Source: Wolfiporia cocos | Taxonomy: Eukaryota > Basidiomycota > Agaricomycetes > Polyporales > Phaeolaceae | NCBI GenBank assembly: GCA_029448655.1 | Contig: JACCLO010000007.1 | Coordinates: forward strand, 1,116,001-1,180,000 | DNA: 64,000 nt | Direction: 5' to 3' | Shown: positions 45,128 through 57,722 of the stretch, in pieces | Layout of the letters: each line of letters opens with the position of its first letter | Numbering within the stretch: the first letter of the stretch is position 1 | Program-made: the position numbers and the translations under genes | Notes under the pieces: model-generated | What the model was told of the DNA's origin: nothing | Databases searched by the model: none | What the model saw: the letters and a program-made list of their open reading frames with translations, nothing else

Positions 45128-46914
45128 TTATCCGGTTTTGGCCTTGAGCTGCCTCCACAAGGTCATGAACATCACCGCCCCAATCCCCACAAGCGCAATC
45201 TGCATCCCGACAAAGTTGAGCATCCCTACCTTCACCCCCGCCCCGCCCCACACGGCACCCGTCACCCTCCCCGTATAGTTGCTGTACTGGATCGCCATGC
45301 TAATCCGCGCGTTCCACTCGCCGGGCAGCTGCTTCGAGAGCAGACTAAGCGTGCACGTGCTCGCGAGGTTGAACCCGAGCGCGATGAGGAACCAGCAGAT
45401 GAAGTACGACCCGTAGTTCACCCTGTCCGCGCGCATGATCGCGATCGCGATAAGCAGCCCCAGCAGCCCGAGCGACGAGCCCGACGCGAGCGTCTGGCGG
45501 TCCTGCACGCGCCGCGCGACGAACACGTTCACGACCAGGAACGGGACGGCGCATATCCCGCCGAGCGCGATGAGGTTCCCCGCGGCGTCCGGGCTGAAGT
45601 GGAACGTGTTCAGGTGCGAGTTGGAGCCGGTGAAGACGGGGATGTTGGCTTCCCATGCACCGAGGATGAAGAAGCACGTCATCGCGAACCAGCACATTGT
45701 GATGGTCACGCCCCACTGGTGAGCCGACATGTGCACATGCTGCGCTGCAGAGTGGCTTGGTTGCGACTGCGATGTCGCAGCACTGCTGTCGGAAGACGTA
45801 CTGTTCCTGCTGGGAGTGGCGGTGGGCGCGTCTGCAGAGATCTCTTGGATCGTTAAATCAGTCGGTTCTGGAATCAGATCGCCCTTGGGCTCGGCAGGCT
45901 TATGGTCAGGCTGTCCATTCGGAATGGGCTGTAATTCGATGGCAGGCTGTGCAACCACTTGAGGGACATCCTCGAAGAAGACCGCACAAATCGCCCAGAA
46001 AATGGCCCAAATTCCGGCCAGAATCCAGGTTGGGCTCGTGTAGCCATTAAATATACGGTTTGAGAAACCGATTTTGTACCTGTGCAGAATCCAGTCAGTT
46101 CTGTGGACAAGTGTGGTTATTGCCTTCAGGAGCCTACAAGAGACCACCAAAAAATGGACCAATGGTCATACCGCCACCTTGTCCTAGGACGAGCCATCCC
46201 GCGAGCAGTGTTCTCCGTCGTACACCGACAATGCGTGGGTCGGAGCAGTAGCGCTTCGCGTACATCCAAAATGTGAAGGAAAACCCAGACACAATACGTC
46301 CGATTAAGATCAAATAGAGAAAGTTGGTGTAGTATGCCAGGCCATAGAGAATATTGCCAAGCAGGGCTGATGCACAAGCAAAGTGCAGTGGGCGCGTATA
46401 TCCGCCTACAATCGAAAATGCTCAGCGTCAGGAATAGTCATGTGTGCATCCACCGTGACCTACCCTTATCAAGCCTCGTGAGTGGTATCAGAACCAACCC
46501 GGAGAATACAGTGGGGATACCGATGACAAGACCAGAGAACGTAGCGGTGCCACCGAGGTGCTGTGAGTACTGGTTTGATGAAGAAACGATGATGAAGAAT
46601 GATATCTACAAATTCAACGGAAATTAATACGCAGCCAAATACAACTGCATCAATCTGACCTGTAGCAGTGCGCTGGCGGCTTCTACAATGACCAGTGACG
46701 TGATCTTTGGCAGCTTGAAGTCGTCGTGATCCTCGTGCTGCATCTGTGGGACGGTCGCCTGCGCTTCGCGGTCCACCATCACCTCTTCGGGCTCCTGCGT
46801 CGGCCGCTCCGTGACAGCAGCTTGTGCCGAGCGTGAGCCACGGAATCCATTGCGTCGTCTCGCGAGTGACTCAGACAGATTGAAGACCGTCGAGAGGATC
46901 CTAAAATTCGGCAT
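45128..46914 (-). CDS. MFS transporter (MFSD8/SPX-MFS-like)
   Basis: The likely start is MPNFRILSTVFNLSESLARRR at 46914, giving a cytosolic N-terminal stretch of about 70 residues before the first membrane segment (ITSLVIVEAASALLQ, spliced to a hydrophobic FFII segment). TATFSGLVIGIPTVFSGLVLIPL and an FWMYAKRYCSDPRIVGVRRR loop follow; the latter recalls the Gly/Arg loop of the MFSD8 or SPX-MFS group. A long hydrophilic central loop (about 45730-45960, Ser/Pro-rich) precedes the last six helices (WGVTITMCWFAMTCFFILGAWEANIP, AGNLIALGGICAVPFLVVNVFVARR and others), ending QLKAKTG. It is probably a vacuolar or organellar solute transporter; the substrate is unknown. No SPX domain was identified in the visible N-terminus. 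Confidence 0.8.
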
Positions 46915-46916
46915 CC

Positions 46917-47300
46917 TTAGGCAAGCTCCAGCTGTGTATCGCGCTGCTCAATCCTGACTCGATCGCTATCCGTTACCTCGCTCGACGTGAAGCCTGCTAT
47001 ATACGACCCGGCAAAAGTGACGGAGCTCCGCCCAAAGACGAGGCGGTAACCGTTGCACCCGCGGGCGTTCGCCAGCGTTTCAAGATGCAAATGTCCGGCG
47101 GTCATGGACAAATATTGAGCGTCAATCAATCGCGGAATTCCGTCACCCTCGAAGAGAAGAGGAAGGTCTGTATGGTCGCGCTTACTATCGCCGACCAATG
47201 TGGAATAGCTTATAATTAGCAAACAGTTGAAGTGTGGCAAGCGCCGACTGTAACTATTCCGAATCTCAACGACAACGCCTATTCTTCGCAGCAGGTGCAC
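46917..47300 (-). CDS. Hypothetical open frame abutting the MFS gene
   Basis: A 127-codon open frame (MHLLRRIGVVVEIRNSY...RDTQLELA) stops two bases before the MFS start Met. Its composition is protein-like, but no domain is recognised. It could be an N-terminal exon region of the MFS gene if the join is spliced, or the 3' exon of a separate gene. Support is weak. Confidence 0.3.
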   Translation of the reverse strand: MHLLRRIGVVVEIRNSYSRRLPHFNCLLIISYSTLVGDSKRDHTDLPLLFEGDGIPRLIDAQYLSMTAGHLHLETLANARGCNGYRLVFGRSSVTFAGSYIAGFTSSEVTDSDRVRIEQRDTQLELA

Positions 47301-47727
47301 ACAGCGCCGAAGCGCTGAAACCGTAATTCACATCTCCTTTACACATGTACGTGTGCGAAAATTGGAGAATCGCCGCTTCAGGCGGGCATGCCGTCGCAAA
47401 TCATTAACGATGGTCCAGCCTAAGGCGCAGTCTCTCCTTCGGCCTACTGGTGTCTCAGACAGCGACACGAGCTTCAGAAAATGCAGATGCGATTAACAAT
47501 CACAAACACTAATGACAGTGACAATGCAGTACGGTCGAGTCCATGATTAACAGTCCGATTAGTGACAACAAACAACATCATCGTGCAGTGTCATCAGAGT
47601 CCGTGAGTCCAGAGTCCGTGCATCACAACCTCATCGTATGGGTTGCATCGTCCTATACCGACTCCGATCAGCAACGCTACACGCCACGAGGACTCGGCAA
47701 AGCTTACAAAAGTGAGCATCGCCGACG
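47301..47727. other. Intergenic region
   Basis: About 430 bp between the frame above and the 3' end of the cerato-platanin gene. It contains repeated GTGACA/AGTCCGTGA-like strings near 47510-47620 and no gene. Confidence 0.45.
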
Positions 47728-48156
47728 TTACAGCCCGCACGAAGACGCATCGACCTGCGTCGCGGTAGCAGTGACCCTGCCCAAGAACTGCGCCTGGTTG
47801 TTCGTCAGCTCGTTCATCGCCGCGAGCGCGATGTTGAAGCCCGACGCGGCGTGATCGATCGCGAGCACGTTGATCGTGTTCCCGTCGTACTCCAGCTCCC
47901 AGCATGTTCCGCACTCCGCCGAGTTCCACCCACTGACCGCCGCGGCGGCGCCGATGTACGGGAAGTCGGGCAGCGAGCCGAACGTCGTGTACCCCTTCGT
48001 CTCGAGTCCGTTCGCACCGTCCGAGCAGGAGACCGTGCTCAGCGACGCGCTTGAGCTGTCGTACGTCTCGTCGTAGGCGACCGTCACCGAGCTCTGCGCG
48101 AGCACGGCGGGCGCGAAGAGGACGGCGAGAGTGGCGGCGAGGGCGGTGAACTGCAT
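47728..48156 (-). CDS. Cerato-platanin
   Basis: An intronless 142-residue secreted protein. The signal peptide is 1-20 (MQFTALAATLAVLFAPAVLA). The family start VTVAYDETYD follows, then the conserved SLSTVSCSDGANGL, FPYIGA, WNSAECGTCWELEY, INVLAIDHA and FNIALAAMNELTN blocks. Four cysteines (C44, C82, C85, C140) match the two disulfides of the family, and length matches. Cerato-platanins are expansin-like wall-associated proteins that bind chitin oligomers and can trigger plant defence. A TATAAAG box (minus strand, 48282-48288) sits about 126 nt upstream. Confidence 0.97.
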   Translation of the reverse strand: MQFTALAATLAVLFAPAVLAQSSVTVAYDETYDSSSASLSTVSCSDGANGLETKGYTTFGSLPDFPYIGAAAAVSGWNSAECGTCWELEYDGNTINVLAIDHAASGFNIALAAMNELTNNQAQFLGRVTATATQVDASSCGL

Positions 48157-49599
48157 GATGATTGCGACGGTGGGGGAGAGGTCGTGAACGTGAAGGCCGA
48201 GTGCAGGAGATGGGCGTGAGGTACGTAAGAGTCAAGTGCGATTGAGAGCGAGCTGAGGAATCTCGCAGCCCAGGGTGCGCCTTTATATCTGCATCCGTAT
48301 CCTATGGCACCCGGGCTAGAAGCCACCGAGAACGGAACGATAGAGAACGTCCATGCGGCTAGAGTCACAAGGTGAGAGACGCTTGATGAACTTGCCTGGC
48401 CAGTGTACGCCCAGCATCGACGTCAAGAGCGTGTGATGAGCCAATCAGAAGAGACAGCACACGCTAGCCGACCACACGAGGCGCGTCCGACGGGCTCTGA
48501 TGTCCGTAGAACCGCATAGAGAGCCAAAAAAGGAGAGCTCGGCGATGACAAGCTTTATGCGAAACTCCCGAAGCGACCCAAGACAAAGCCACGAGACCGT
48601 CCCGCGCTGATGCCAGCGGATGATGCGGCGTCTCTCCTTCCATTATTCGACGGCGTCCCCGAAACGGGGTGCTTGCGTCGGAAGCAGAGCTATTGATGTC
48701 GCCAAGCGAGCCATTTTGCATCATGCATCACAAGCCAGTGAGGAATCACACAGGTTTGACGTCCAGACATCGTGCAGAGGCCCTAGATCAATGGTGGTGG
48801 TGGTAAGAGGCAAAGCGCGTCAGCGCGTTTTGATCCCGATCGGACGATCAACCTCGTGGGTGTTGTCTACCCCGCATTCGGGTCAGTCATCGTTGTGGCA
48901 ATGGCTATTTGTCTCTTTGTCTCTTTTCCATTGCTGCAATTACAGCCCTAGCATAGACTCGTATACAGATGCCACATTTGCTTTGAGAGGCGGTGAACGG
49001 TGAGAGCGGGATGATGGAGGTTAGGATGATGGCTCATACTCTCAGACAAGCAACAGGGACAATCCGCGATCAACATGAATCACATTTTGAGATCATTCAA
49101 GTGAACAACGGAAAGCCATGACGAGGTATGGAAGTTATCATACTGTACTGGTGGCAACATAATGTTGCAACAGATTGCATTTGATGTAAGACCGTTGCTC
49201 AAAACGACTACGCGCATGCATTTGTCAGTGTCCATCATCAAGCTCCGAGCCTGAGCGGTGCACGATCACAACTTGAGACGGAGGACCACGACTTCATGCG
49301 CTGACGCCTCCTATATATAGGACGAGCGCGGAGGAAAATATGTCACAGACACTGTGAGCTACAAAACAATGCAGTACTACTACTATTCGACCGATCCTAC
49401 CAATGCACCGCGTGCCAGCTAGTAGTACAATTGATACACTCCACATCCAATAGGCAAGATGTACGACTGTCGCAACAGGGTCGAAAAGGGGAATGGAAAT
49501 TAAAAGTAAAGGGCATATACAGTGCGCAGGGCCAGGCTCACCGCGATTACTCGGAATCAAGTCGTCTATGTGTCATCACATCGCATCACAGCCGCGGTT
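48157..49599. other. Intergenic region with cerato-platanin promoter
   Basis: About 1.4 kb. The TATA-like box at 48282-48288 serves the cerato-platanin gene. A short TGG run is at 48791-48803. No further gene recognised. Confidence 0.5.
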
Positions 49600-52500
49600 T
49601 CACTCCTTGCTCGCGTCCGTGTTCGTATTCTGGTCCGCCTTCTCCGCCTCGGGTGACTCCCCATTTACGCTCGCCTCGTGCTGCACGCGCTCCGCGGTGA
49701 TGACACCGGCGCGCTCGCCCGCGCCCGTCAGCGGGCTGCTCTTGAACCGCGCGCCCTTCGGCGCGGTCACACTCCCCACAGCTGCGGCACGGCGCTTCCG
49801 CTCAATCAAGATCGCCTGCTCGAGCGACGGCGACGGCGAGGAGCTGCGCGATGTCTGCTTCGACCCCGCGGACAGGGACGCGTTCACACTCGGCGGCATC
49901 GCCGCGAGGTTCATGCCCTGCACCGACAGGAACGTCGGCAACGTCTGGCCGGGCGATGCACGGTTGCGCGGGGCAGGCGCGTCGACGTGGACATACGTCG
50001 GGATCGGCGAGACCGTCGTCGAGCTTTCCATCGTCTCCGGGATATACGTGCCCGCGTTACTCGACGTGCCCACGTCCTTCTCTGCGTCGCAATTGTCGTT
50101 TAGTGGGCCGACGTCCTCGGAGCTGGTCGACGCAGGCGGGATGACGAGGACCTCGCCCTCAGGCACGGTCGGCGTCCGATCTCCGTCCTTCTCGCCGCCC
50201 TTGCGCGCAGCCTGCTCGCGCGGCGTCGGCGGCGCACTGTGCGATCGCGAAATGCTCCCGGGGCCCTTGAAGCTGAGCGGGTTCGGAACGCGCAGGGGCA
50301 GCCACGGGATGGCAGGGATGGCGGTGGGCCTCATAATATAAGTGCGAGCGCTGCTCGACGTCGGAGTAACAGTTCCATCCGTCTTCGTGATCATCGTGGT
50401 ACTCGTGGAAGAAGGCACAACTGTGGGCGTGTCGTGCGGGGCGAGCTGTGGGGCAGACCGCCTGTGGTGAAGGGCTGCGCCTCCGGATGGTTTCGGCTTC
50501 GTGGCGGGCACGTAAGAAGACAGGTCAGGATGTCCTTGCGGGTCGAACTCGTCGTAAATTTCTTCTCCGATGAGTTCTGTGTTCACGGCCAATATCATCA
50601 AACTAGGCATTCGCGAACACTAAAGGTTCGTGACATACCTTCCAAGACATCCTCGAGTGTAATGATACCCAGTGGCATGAGAGCAGGGTCTACGCTTTGG
50701 AGGAACTACATGTCATGGCATCAGCGTCACGTCTGCACAAGATGGATTGCGCACGTACCTCTTCCGCACCCTCTCTGGACAAGACGGCATCAGCAGGCAT
50801 GTCCTGTTCGCGACCCCAGAAGCCCGCGCGGCCAAGCGTCAAACTGGGTCTCCTGCTCTTGCTGCCCGACGGCTCCTCCTTCGGCTTGCTCTCCTCCTTC
50901 TTGTCCTCAACGACACCCATCTCGAGATCGACCGCCTTCTGCTTCCTACGCCCTCGCGTACTGAACGCGCGCATCTTCTTCGGACGCGCGCTCTCGCGGG
51001 ACGCGGCGTCGTCGCTGCCCTCCCCATGGCTGCTTTCCCGGAGCGTCTGCTCGTTCTCGCTGCTCTCCTCGCCACGGTCACTGCGCTTCCGGCGGAGGTG
51101 CGGCCATTTGCGCGCGTGGTGCCCCTCCTCCTCGTCGGACTCGCTCTCGGACTCACTGTCACTGCCGTGCACCACCTGGCGCAAGCGCTGCGTGAGCCCG
51201 CGCTTGACCGCCTGCTTCACGCTCGCGGCCCGGGCGACGCTGAAGCGCGAGACAATCGCAATGTGAGAGCGTCCCTCTTGGAACTTGTCGAGAATACCGA
51301 GGAGGGGTTCATTGTGCGGGACGAGGGGGACCTTGTTTAATGGGATATCGCGCAGGGGGGTGGCGTCTGTTCAATATTGTCAGCGGACCAAACTGCACAT
51401 GCATCGGAATGAACCGAACCTTTGGGGTCGAGCAAGACACATTGTTTAACCAGGAGGATACCCACAATCTTCTTGACCTTGATCGTCTTCGAGGACCCGG
51501 CACCGGTACTCTCGATTGCCAAAGCCTCGGGAAGTTCCTGATTAACGAGTTAAACCTCCTTTCACATATGCATGTCATGCTACATACCAAGCCGACCGCG
51601 CTCACTGCCGCCAACTTCGGCGCAGGAATCTCAACCTCCTCATAAACCGGCACACGCGAGTGGCCGGTCCGGCAAATCTTGCGGAGCGTGGACTCGTCGA
51701 GCCGAGAATCGATGCTCAACATGAACACGTTCTCGATAGGCGTCATGGCCTGCTTCACCACCTGCGCATGTCGTCAGCGATCGGTGCGTGCATTCATACA
51801 ATATTGATAGACGCACCTTCTCCTGGAGGTCAAGCGCACCCCCGATGATGGTTACAGTGTCCGTCCTGAGGTCACCGCCAAGCTCACCCATGTTAGAGTG
51901 CATCGCAATGAGCTCCTTGAGCTCCGCACGCCGGTAGATGATACCGTGGTGCGGGCCGAGCACGAGCTCGAGCAGCTTCGCCACAGGGTACGCCACAATT
52001 CCCTATGCGCATGTGGCAAGTCAGCGTAATTGCACAGCTGGATATACTGACCCACTCACCAGCGTCCAAATAAGGACGCGCACCACACCGGCCATCTTTG
52101 CACCGAAGTACAGGCCATACCGTGTGCAAAGGGACTGCGGGATGATCTCGGAGAAGCTAGAGTCAAAACCAATCAGTATCATTCGCCATCAGAGGAATAC
52201 AGAAGCAGGTGAAAGCGCGGCGTTAGCGGAATCTATTCTATCGTGGGTGACCACGCGCAGCGTTCTCGGGATTTGTATGAAAGACATGCTGAGCATGCAC
52301 AGTTCATTGTACAATTTTACAGGTCTTCTGTGTTCCGAGAACTCCCGTAATCCCGCGGTCAAGGGAGAGGGAATACAGTGCGCGGTTTAGCGCTTGAAAT
52401 TTGCCAGGTAAACGCTTTCCAGAAGCTTGACCCAGATCATAACGGAACCACTCTGATGAGAATCGCTGCTTAAGGCGAACGGTGATCGGATGTCCCAGGT

Positions 52501-53545
52501 AGTGCTGCCACAAGGATAAAATACCTCGAGGTGACCTTGGGGCAAAATGCCTGGTCGCGGAAATATTTCGTGGTACCCGAGGTAACGTCATCGGTATCTT
52601 CAGCGACCGCAAACCGAAGGCGACCCTGGGGTTGCCTTCACATCACCTCCCGGTAGCACTAACCCCAGGACGCCACAATCACCCCACCTCCCACGGTGCG
52701 GCTATGTGTCCCAATGTCTAGGACCGGCCATCGCGTAGCCGCCGTGCCAAGCTGAGATAGCCAGAGCCTGGCCACCTCTGGCCACCATTCCACCTGAGGG
52801 GCGGAATGGAACTCCAGCACACGGTGGGGTGCACCAGCAAAGTGAGCAACAGCACCGATGCTTCATGCCTCCACAGACTGCTGCGAATGTAATGTAACGC
52901 GTATCACGTGGCGCTACTCATCCATGATCACAAGGGCAGGACGCGTCTTCGCGTCAAGGCATTCGTAGCGTCATAAATTACGGCAGCGCTGAAATAGGCG
53001 CAGGATTACGAGGTGACAAGCGAACAAGCACTCACATGACAATGAGGACCGTACTCACGACGACACTCTGCACACCACCCCCCAGGATGGGGTCGGAGAT
53101 GACGGGCAAAGTCTCGTTCACGATCATGTTCGCCAAGAGGAGCGTAACAAGCAGTAGATGCCCGTCTTTGCGGATGGGTTTGATCTTGTTCGCATACAGT
53201 TTCTGCTTACTACGCACAAGATTCAGTCAGCGCGAGCGCGGCTAATAAGAAGAGAGGGGCTCACGGCGTGCCACTGATGCTTAGAACGTTCAGCTGCGTC
53301 TCGTCGAGAGACATGTAGCCCAGTGTCAGACCGGCAAAAACGCCGGACAATATAACGAGCACGGGGATGAGACACGCGAATGCGATGTACTCGCCATGCG
53401 ACATGTCGCGCTTGACGTAGGTGTGCATCTGGGCGTCATCGCCAGTGCTGCTGGTGCGCAGAGAGGGAACATATCGAATCGCGGCCGTTACGAGCGTCGT
53501 CAGGAGCGGCTTCAAGGAACGGAGACGATGCAGAGCTGGTAGCAT
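49600..53545 (-). CDS. MAM3/CNNM-like DUF21-CBS membrane protein
   Basis: A multi-exon gene. The chosen start MLPALHRLRSLKPL at 53545 precedes a membrane domain with the DUF21 hallmark FAGLTLGYMSLDETQLNVL, then LLLVTLLLANMIVNETLPVI, FSEIIPQSLCTRYGLYFGAKM and GIVAYPVAKLLELVLGP. After GELGGDLRTDTVTIIGGALDLQEK come CBS domains (VKQAMTPIENVFMLS, STLRKICRTGHSRVPVYEE, IVGILLVKQCVLLDP, GRSHIAIVSRF). A long Ser/Glu/Lys-rich insertion (about 50690-51220) splits the second CBS, which resumes as PLGIITLEDVLEELIGEEIYDEFD. A low-complexity tail ends TNTDASKE. By analogy with yeast Mam3 it is vacuolar and affects Mn/Mg homeostasis. One intron (52157-53035) is 879 nt. Confidence 0.88.
52157..53035 (-). other. 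Unusually long intron of the MAM3-like gene
   Basis: 879 nt between a donor GTGAG (after LIV plus two bases) and acceptor CTAG before TTCTCCGAGATC, restoring frame. Other introns here are about 50-60 nt. It holds an imperfect hairpin (GGCGACCCTGGGGTTG near 52620 versus CTAACCCCAGGACGCC near 52657) and no gene, so a small transposon insertion is plausible. Confidence 0.65.
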
Positions 53546-56492
53546 TCGATAGTGTGTGGAAGAGAGTTGGAGTTGTTGAGCGCGCCGAACCCTGCAATAA
53601 GTAACCAAAGCCTATCACAACGTAATCCTTGGCATTTACCGATTAGATAAGGCTGCGCGGAAGATACTGGGCCCGTTTAAAACTCAGAAAGGGGCGGACT
53701 TTCTACCGCCTTTGCTGTGATATTTCGGAGCTCAAAGCTGTGGTACAGCCATGGCAACATTACGCAGCAGCGCTTTGTCAAATCCGCAATCGAGGTTGTT
53801 TAACTGGACCATTGTCAGCCACGACATATGCTTTCGCCATCTCGCAGGGCCGTGAGTGATGTCCTATTGCTGGTCTCACACCATAATGGCACCCTCGTTT
53901 CCATCCACTCTAATTCGCTTCGGAAACAGCGAGGTGCAGACAACAGCGCTACGCCCAGCGTCTATGGGTTCTACAGCCACCGCATAATACTGGAACCGAG
54001 GTCCCCCCCAGAGCGCAATGAGTACGCGTTGGCTCGCTGAGATTGAGGACTGCGCTGACGTGTCCACACTACGGTGGGCTGTGCACACCGCAGGCCACAG
54101 TCTCATACTTGTTGTAATGAGGAACCAGGACAGAGGCGCATGTATGCACCCGACGCCGACGCCGACGGCACGGCTCAGGCCTGGGGCCTAGACCCTCATG
54201 TGGACAGCCTCGTTATCCACGCTTACGGAGCGCGCAGCTACCACTGCATCACATAGCTCATCGCGATATCCAGGTCTCTCGAATCCTACGTGGCTACATG
54301 GGCTGTGTGTGCACGCCATATTGGCATGCTGACTGCGTACGTCTGCAGGGAGCACAGTCGACGGAGCATGCACATAGCATGCCCTTTCACTGCGTAATCA
54401 GGAGCCTGATATCCGGGCCCGACTCCTCCCGCGAAGTCAGAGTCTACGCCTTAAGGCGTTCGCAATTGACTTGCATTCGTTCTATTCCTGTGGCCCACCG
54501 TGATTCCGGTTACAGTGAGACCCTCTGGAGTCTTTGCACGATCACAACAGGTGTTTCCCATATCATTTACGGTGCTACACAGGGCCGGAAAGCTACGAAC
54601 ATCTCGGCTACGCTGGAGACTACCTTTCGGGTCGGGAGGTGCTTATCCTGCTAACTAGTAGTAGTACTGTGCTGGCTGTGGAGTTACACTCGTGGCTGCG
54701 CTTGTCTCCCAAAGACAGATAGACAGTTCCTTCACAACCTTTGCAGGCTCCGGATATCCTTGTCTGACAGCAGCCCCAGGTGTCATATCAGATATCAATC
54801 GAGACTCGGAGATATTCTCAGTCTATCAACACTGGGCGAGAATAACGTGCAGAATACCATTTCCAGCATTTGCCGTGTTTGTGCACGGCCTTCTTGCGTT
54901 GTCTGCTCCTCATGCAAAGCTTGTACACTCTGCCACCAACGCTTTCCAATCTAATCGCATCTCCGCCGTGGCTCTGCCTCCGGAGGTTTGTCTAGGCTCT
55001 ACCGCCGGCAACTCCCTCAATTCAAGCATCTAGGGATCCCCGACCATCGGCTTGTCTTTGACTGACGGAACAACTCCATCATCTACAGATTGGGGTCGGG
55101 ACTATGACGACCAATTGCTGAAGACCGACCACATTGTCTCGCGATCTCTCTCAAGAATTGAATGGTAATCCGGAGCAAGGCTAGACTTTGACCGGTCTCT
55201 ACGACCAAGCTGCTTACGCCCCGGGGATTTCTCGGGTTATCATTTTATGGGCCTCCGTAAAACCTTCTGCGCCCTTGTTCTCCCTCCAGATTTTAGATAT
55301 ACGACCGGCGGATCCCTCGATTCCCCTCAAGCCTAGGGCTACGGGGTGCGATGTCCGCACTTTCATATGAGAGTAAGGGAAAATGTAGCTGAAGACTGAT
55401 GCAACGGGTACACAGATTCTAGTGGGTTCATATCCGTTGGGCCCTACAGAGCATTACGGCTGCTTTACGTCGTGGGTGGAGATGCTGCAGCTGGGCTGTT
55501 GATACAGTTCCGATGTCGGTCAAAGAGCGGCTCCGCAATTTTCTGCACCATGCGCAAGCTCATCTCTTCGATTATCTTGATGCCTTTGACTCGAGCGACC
55601 ATGCGGTGAGTTGCACAGGATGGGCATTCGGCGACTGGTGCTATGATCGCAATCGAAGCTCGGGCAATGTACACTGGCTATGAGCGGCCCAGAAGATGAA
55701 CTCCGAAGTTCATCCCACTGATCAAAGCTTAATCAAGCATCCAATCTTCGCTTCGGGCGCGGCCACCCTACGCAAGTAGCAAGAGTCCATTCTACGAACC
55801 CAGCTGAAACCTTCGACTTGAGCAGGCCGCGCTATCGCCAGCATCATCGGCGACACGAATTTACCTGTTCCTTACGTGCATTGTGCGCAGGATCTGCTCG
55901 ACGCAAGGATCTGCGCTGCCGTCAAGCGGGTCTACTACTCGGCTCCGCCTGCGGGTTTGCGTGGATCCGTAAATGGCGCGCGACTCCACCGACGCCGCGC
56001 GCACCGCATGGCCCAGCTCGCATGGCCGCGCCCGGGCTGCCCCTGCCTCCAGCGTTCGATGCATGCGCACCGCAATCATTGCCCTCGGTGCTCTGGAAGC
56101 CTGGATGCATTTGGCAGTGCTCCCACCATCTCTCCTCAGGGATTTGCCCCCTGTCCCTGACGAAGGCACGAAGCGTACGTTCTTCTCGTGTTCTGATAGT
56201 GCGGTCAGTCTGGACGATGCATGAATCCGTCATTGCGATGCAAAAAGGTACTGGTGAGTGAACGCTTTGGTAGGCATGCTCGGTCACCCATCGCCGCTCC
56301 ACGAGGACGAAGATGAGTGGAAGTTCAGGGTAGCGCGGGCTAGAGCGCTGGGACGTCCATCTGTGGTATTCCATGATTGTGATGGACACCGGGATCCTTC
56401 ATGCACGTTCATTCCGATGCCTGGATCGTCCGCATGAGGCTCTGCATGCACTGCTTAGCATCCTCGGAAGTCGACTAAGCGTCATGCGGGAA
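53546..56492. other. Gene-poor region
   Basis: About 3 kb without a supportable gene. Short frames such as 54692-55033 (+), a Cys-rich reading near 54860-54950 and 55501-55680 (+, SVKERLRNFLHHAQAH) look vaguely protein-like but are interrupted. They may be relics of decayed genes. Confidence 0.5.
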
Positions 56493-56499
56493 TATAAAA
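56493..56499 (+). promoter_or_regulatory. TATA box
   Basis: TATAAAA about 108 nt before the ATG at 56607, upstream of the second secreted-protein paralog. Confidence 0.6.
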
Positions 56500-56606
56500 G
56501 CTCATCCTCCGCACTCTCAATGCATTGTGCTCGCCACCTTATCTGCCACCGAGCTCATTAGGAGATTCAATTCCACGCTCTTGCCACGTTGACGAACGCG
56601 ATCATC

Positions 56607-57313
56607 ATGTTCTCAGCCACGCTCGTCCTCGCCTCCCTCGCCTCCTGTACGCTCGCTGCCCCTCTCACATCATACTCAACCCGCGCTACCTCGTCCTGGT
56701 GCGCGGGTCTTGGGCCCGGCGCATTCGACACCGCGTCCAACTTCACGCTCGCCGCGCTCAACACAAGCTCCTCGAATGTGAACGCGACGGGTGCGCCTCT
56801 CGTGCTCGGCCAGAACGGCGCAGTAGACGGCGCGGAGTTTCAAGTTCTCTCGGTGCGTCATCCGTTCATCTCATGCACGCCTCGCTTCTTCTAACCCACC
56901 CTGCCCGTGCCCGCGCGCCGCTTCCATAGACATACGCCACGTATCCCTACAACGACTTCCCCTCGCTTTCCCTGGTCAAGGGCGCGCTCATCCCGAACGC
57001 AGCCGATGGCACGCCCTCCATGGACGTGAACATCACGACGGGCTCGATGCTCTCCTTCATCACGTCGCCCTCAGATACGCAGGCGCCCGCGCAGATCTAC
57101 TGTGCGATCGCGAGCATCGACCCCGAATACAACACGCCCTACCCCGCGCTCTCGGTCAACGACGACCCGGACGGATTCGAGCTATGCATGAACGGCGACG
57201 GGCCGTATGCGCAGAACAACGTCGTGTGGCGGCCCACGCAGGACAATAATGGCGCGTACTTGTATGACACGTGCTATCCTGTCAAGGTGCAGCTGCTCGG
57301 TCTTGACACGTAA
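56607..57313 (+). CDS. Small secreted protein, paralog 2
   Basis: Exons 56607-56852 and 56930-57313 give 209 residues, exactly the length of the 33217-33960 product. The signal peptide is about 1-18 (MFSATLVLASLASCTLAA). Conserved with paralog 1: the SSWCAG Cys, FTLAALN, NATGAPLVLG, the first intron position after a V/I-x-S, QIYCAI, FELCM and YDTCYPVKVQL. The second intron of paralog 1 is absent here. The function is unknown; a secreted or wall protein is inferred. Confidence 0.87.
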
Positions 57314-57722
57314 AGGAGCGTGGCTGTCTGTCGCGTAGCCTTGACGAATAATTGGGCCTTGCCTGACGTCGTCGTTCAAAAGAAGGAAGTACTGGGAAAA
57401 CGCGGAGGACGTTGCTTTTGGACATTGATAGATTTCGTTCTGTACTACGGCCTTTTTCGTGCCTTGAATTTGTGTTTGGTGGTTGCATGGTACATGAAGG
57501 GCTCTATCAGGAGCAATCATGGAAATCGCACTGTATCTCATAGCAGTCACCCGCCCAATCGTTGTGATCGTTGTGGAAAGTCCATTGAAACCATCGCTCT
57601 CGGTGCCAGGACTCACTTGTTCCCCCGGAAATGCCATAGCTATAGATACTCTTACATGATCAGCGGACAGTACCCATCGAGCACAACGCCACGCGCACAA
57701 CGACTGCAAGGGTTCTCACTCA
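57314..57722. other. Convergent intergenic region
   Basis: About 410 bp between the secreted-protein gene and the 3' end of the UCH gene. No gene is convincing; long frames here are shadows or 3' UTR. Confidence 0.5.

Noticed and set aside
45053..45856. 267-codon plus-strand frame opposite the MFS gene
   Set aside because: Compositionally biased shadow of transmembrane segments on the minus strand.
49493..51340. Several long plus-strand frames opposite the MAM3-like C-terminal half
   Set aside because: Shadows in a GC-rich, low-complexity region; the minus strand carries the CBS and acidic-insert sequence.
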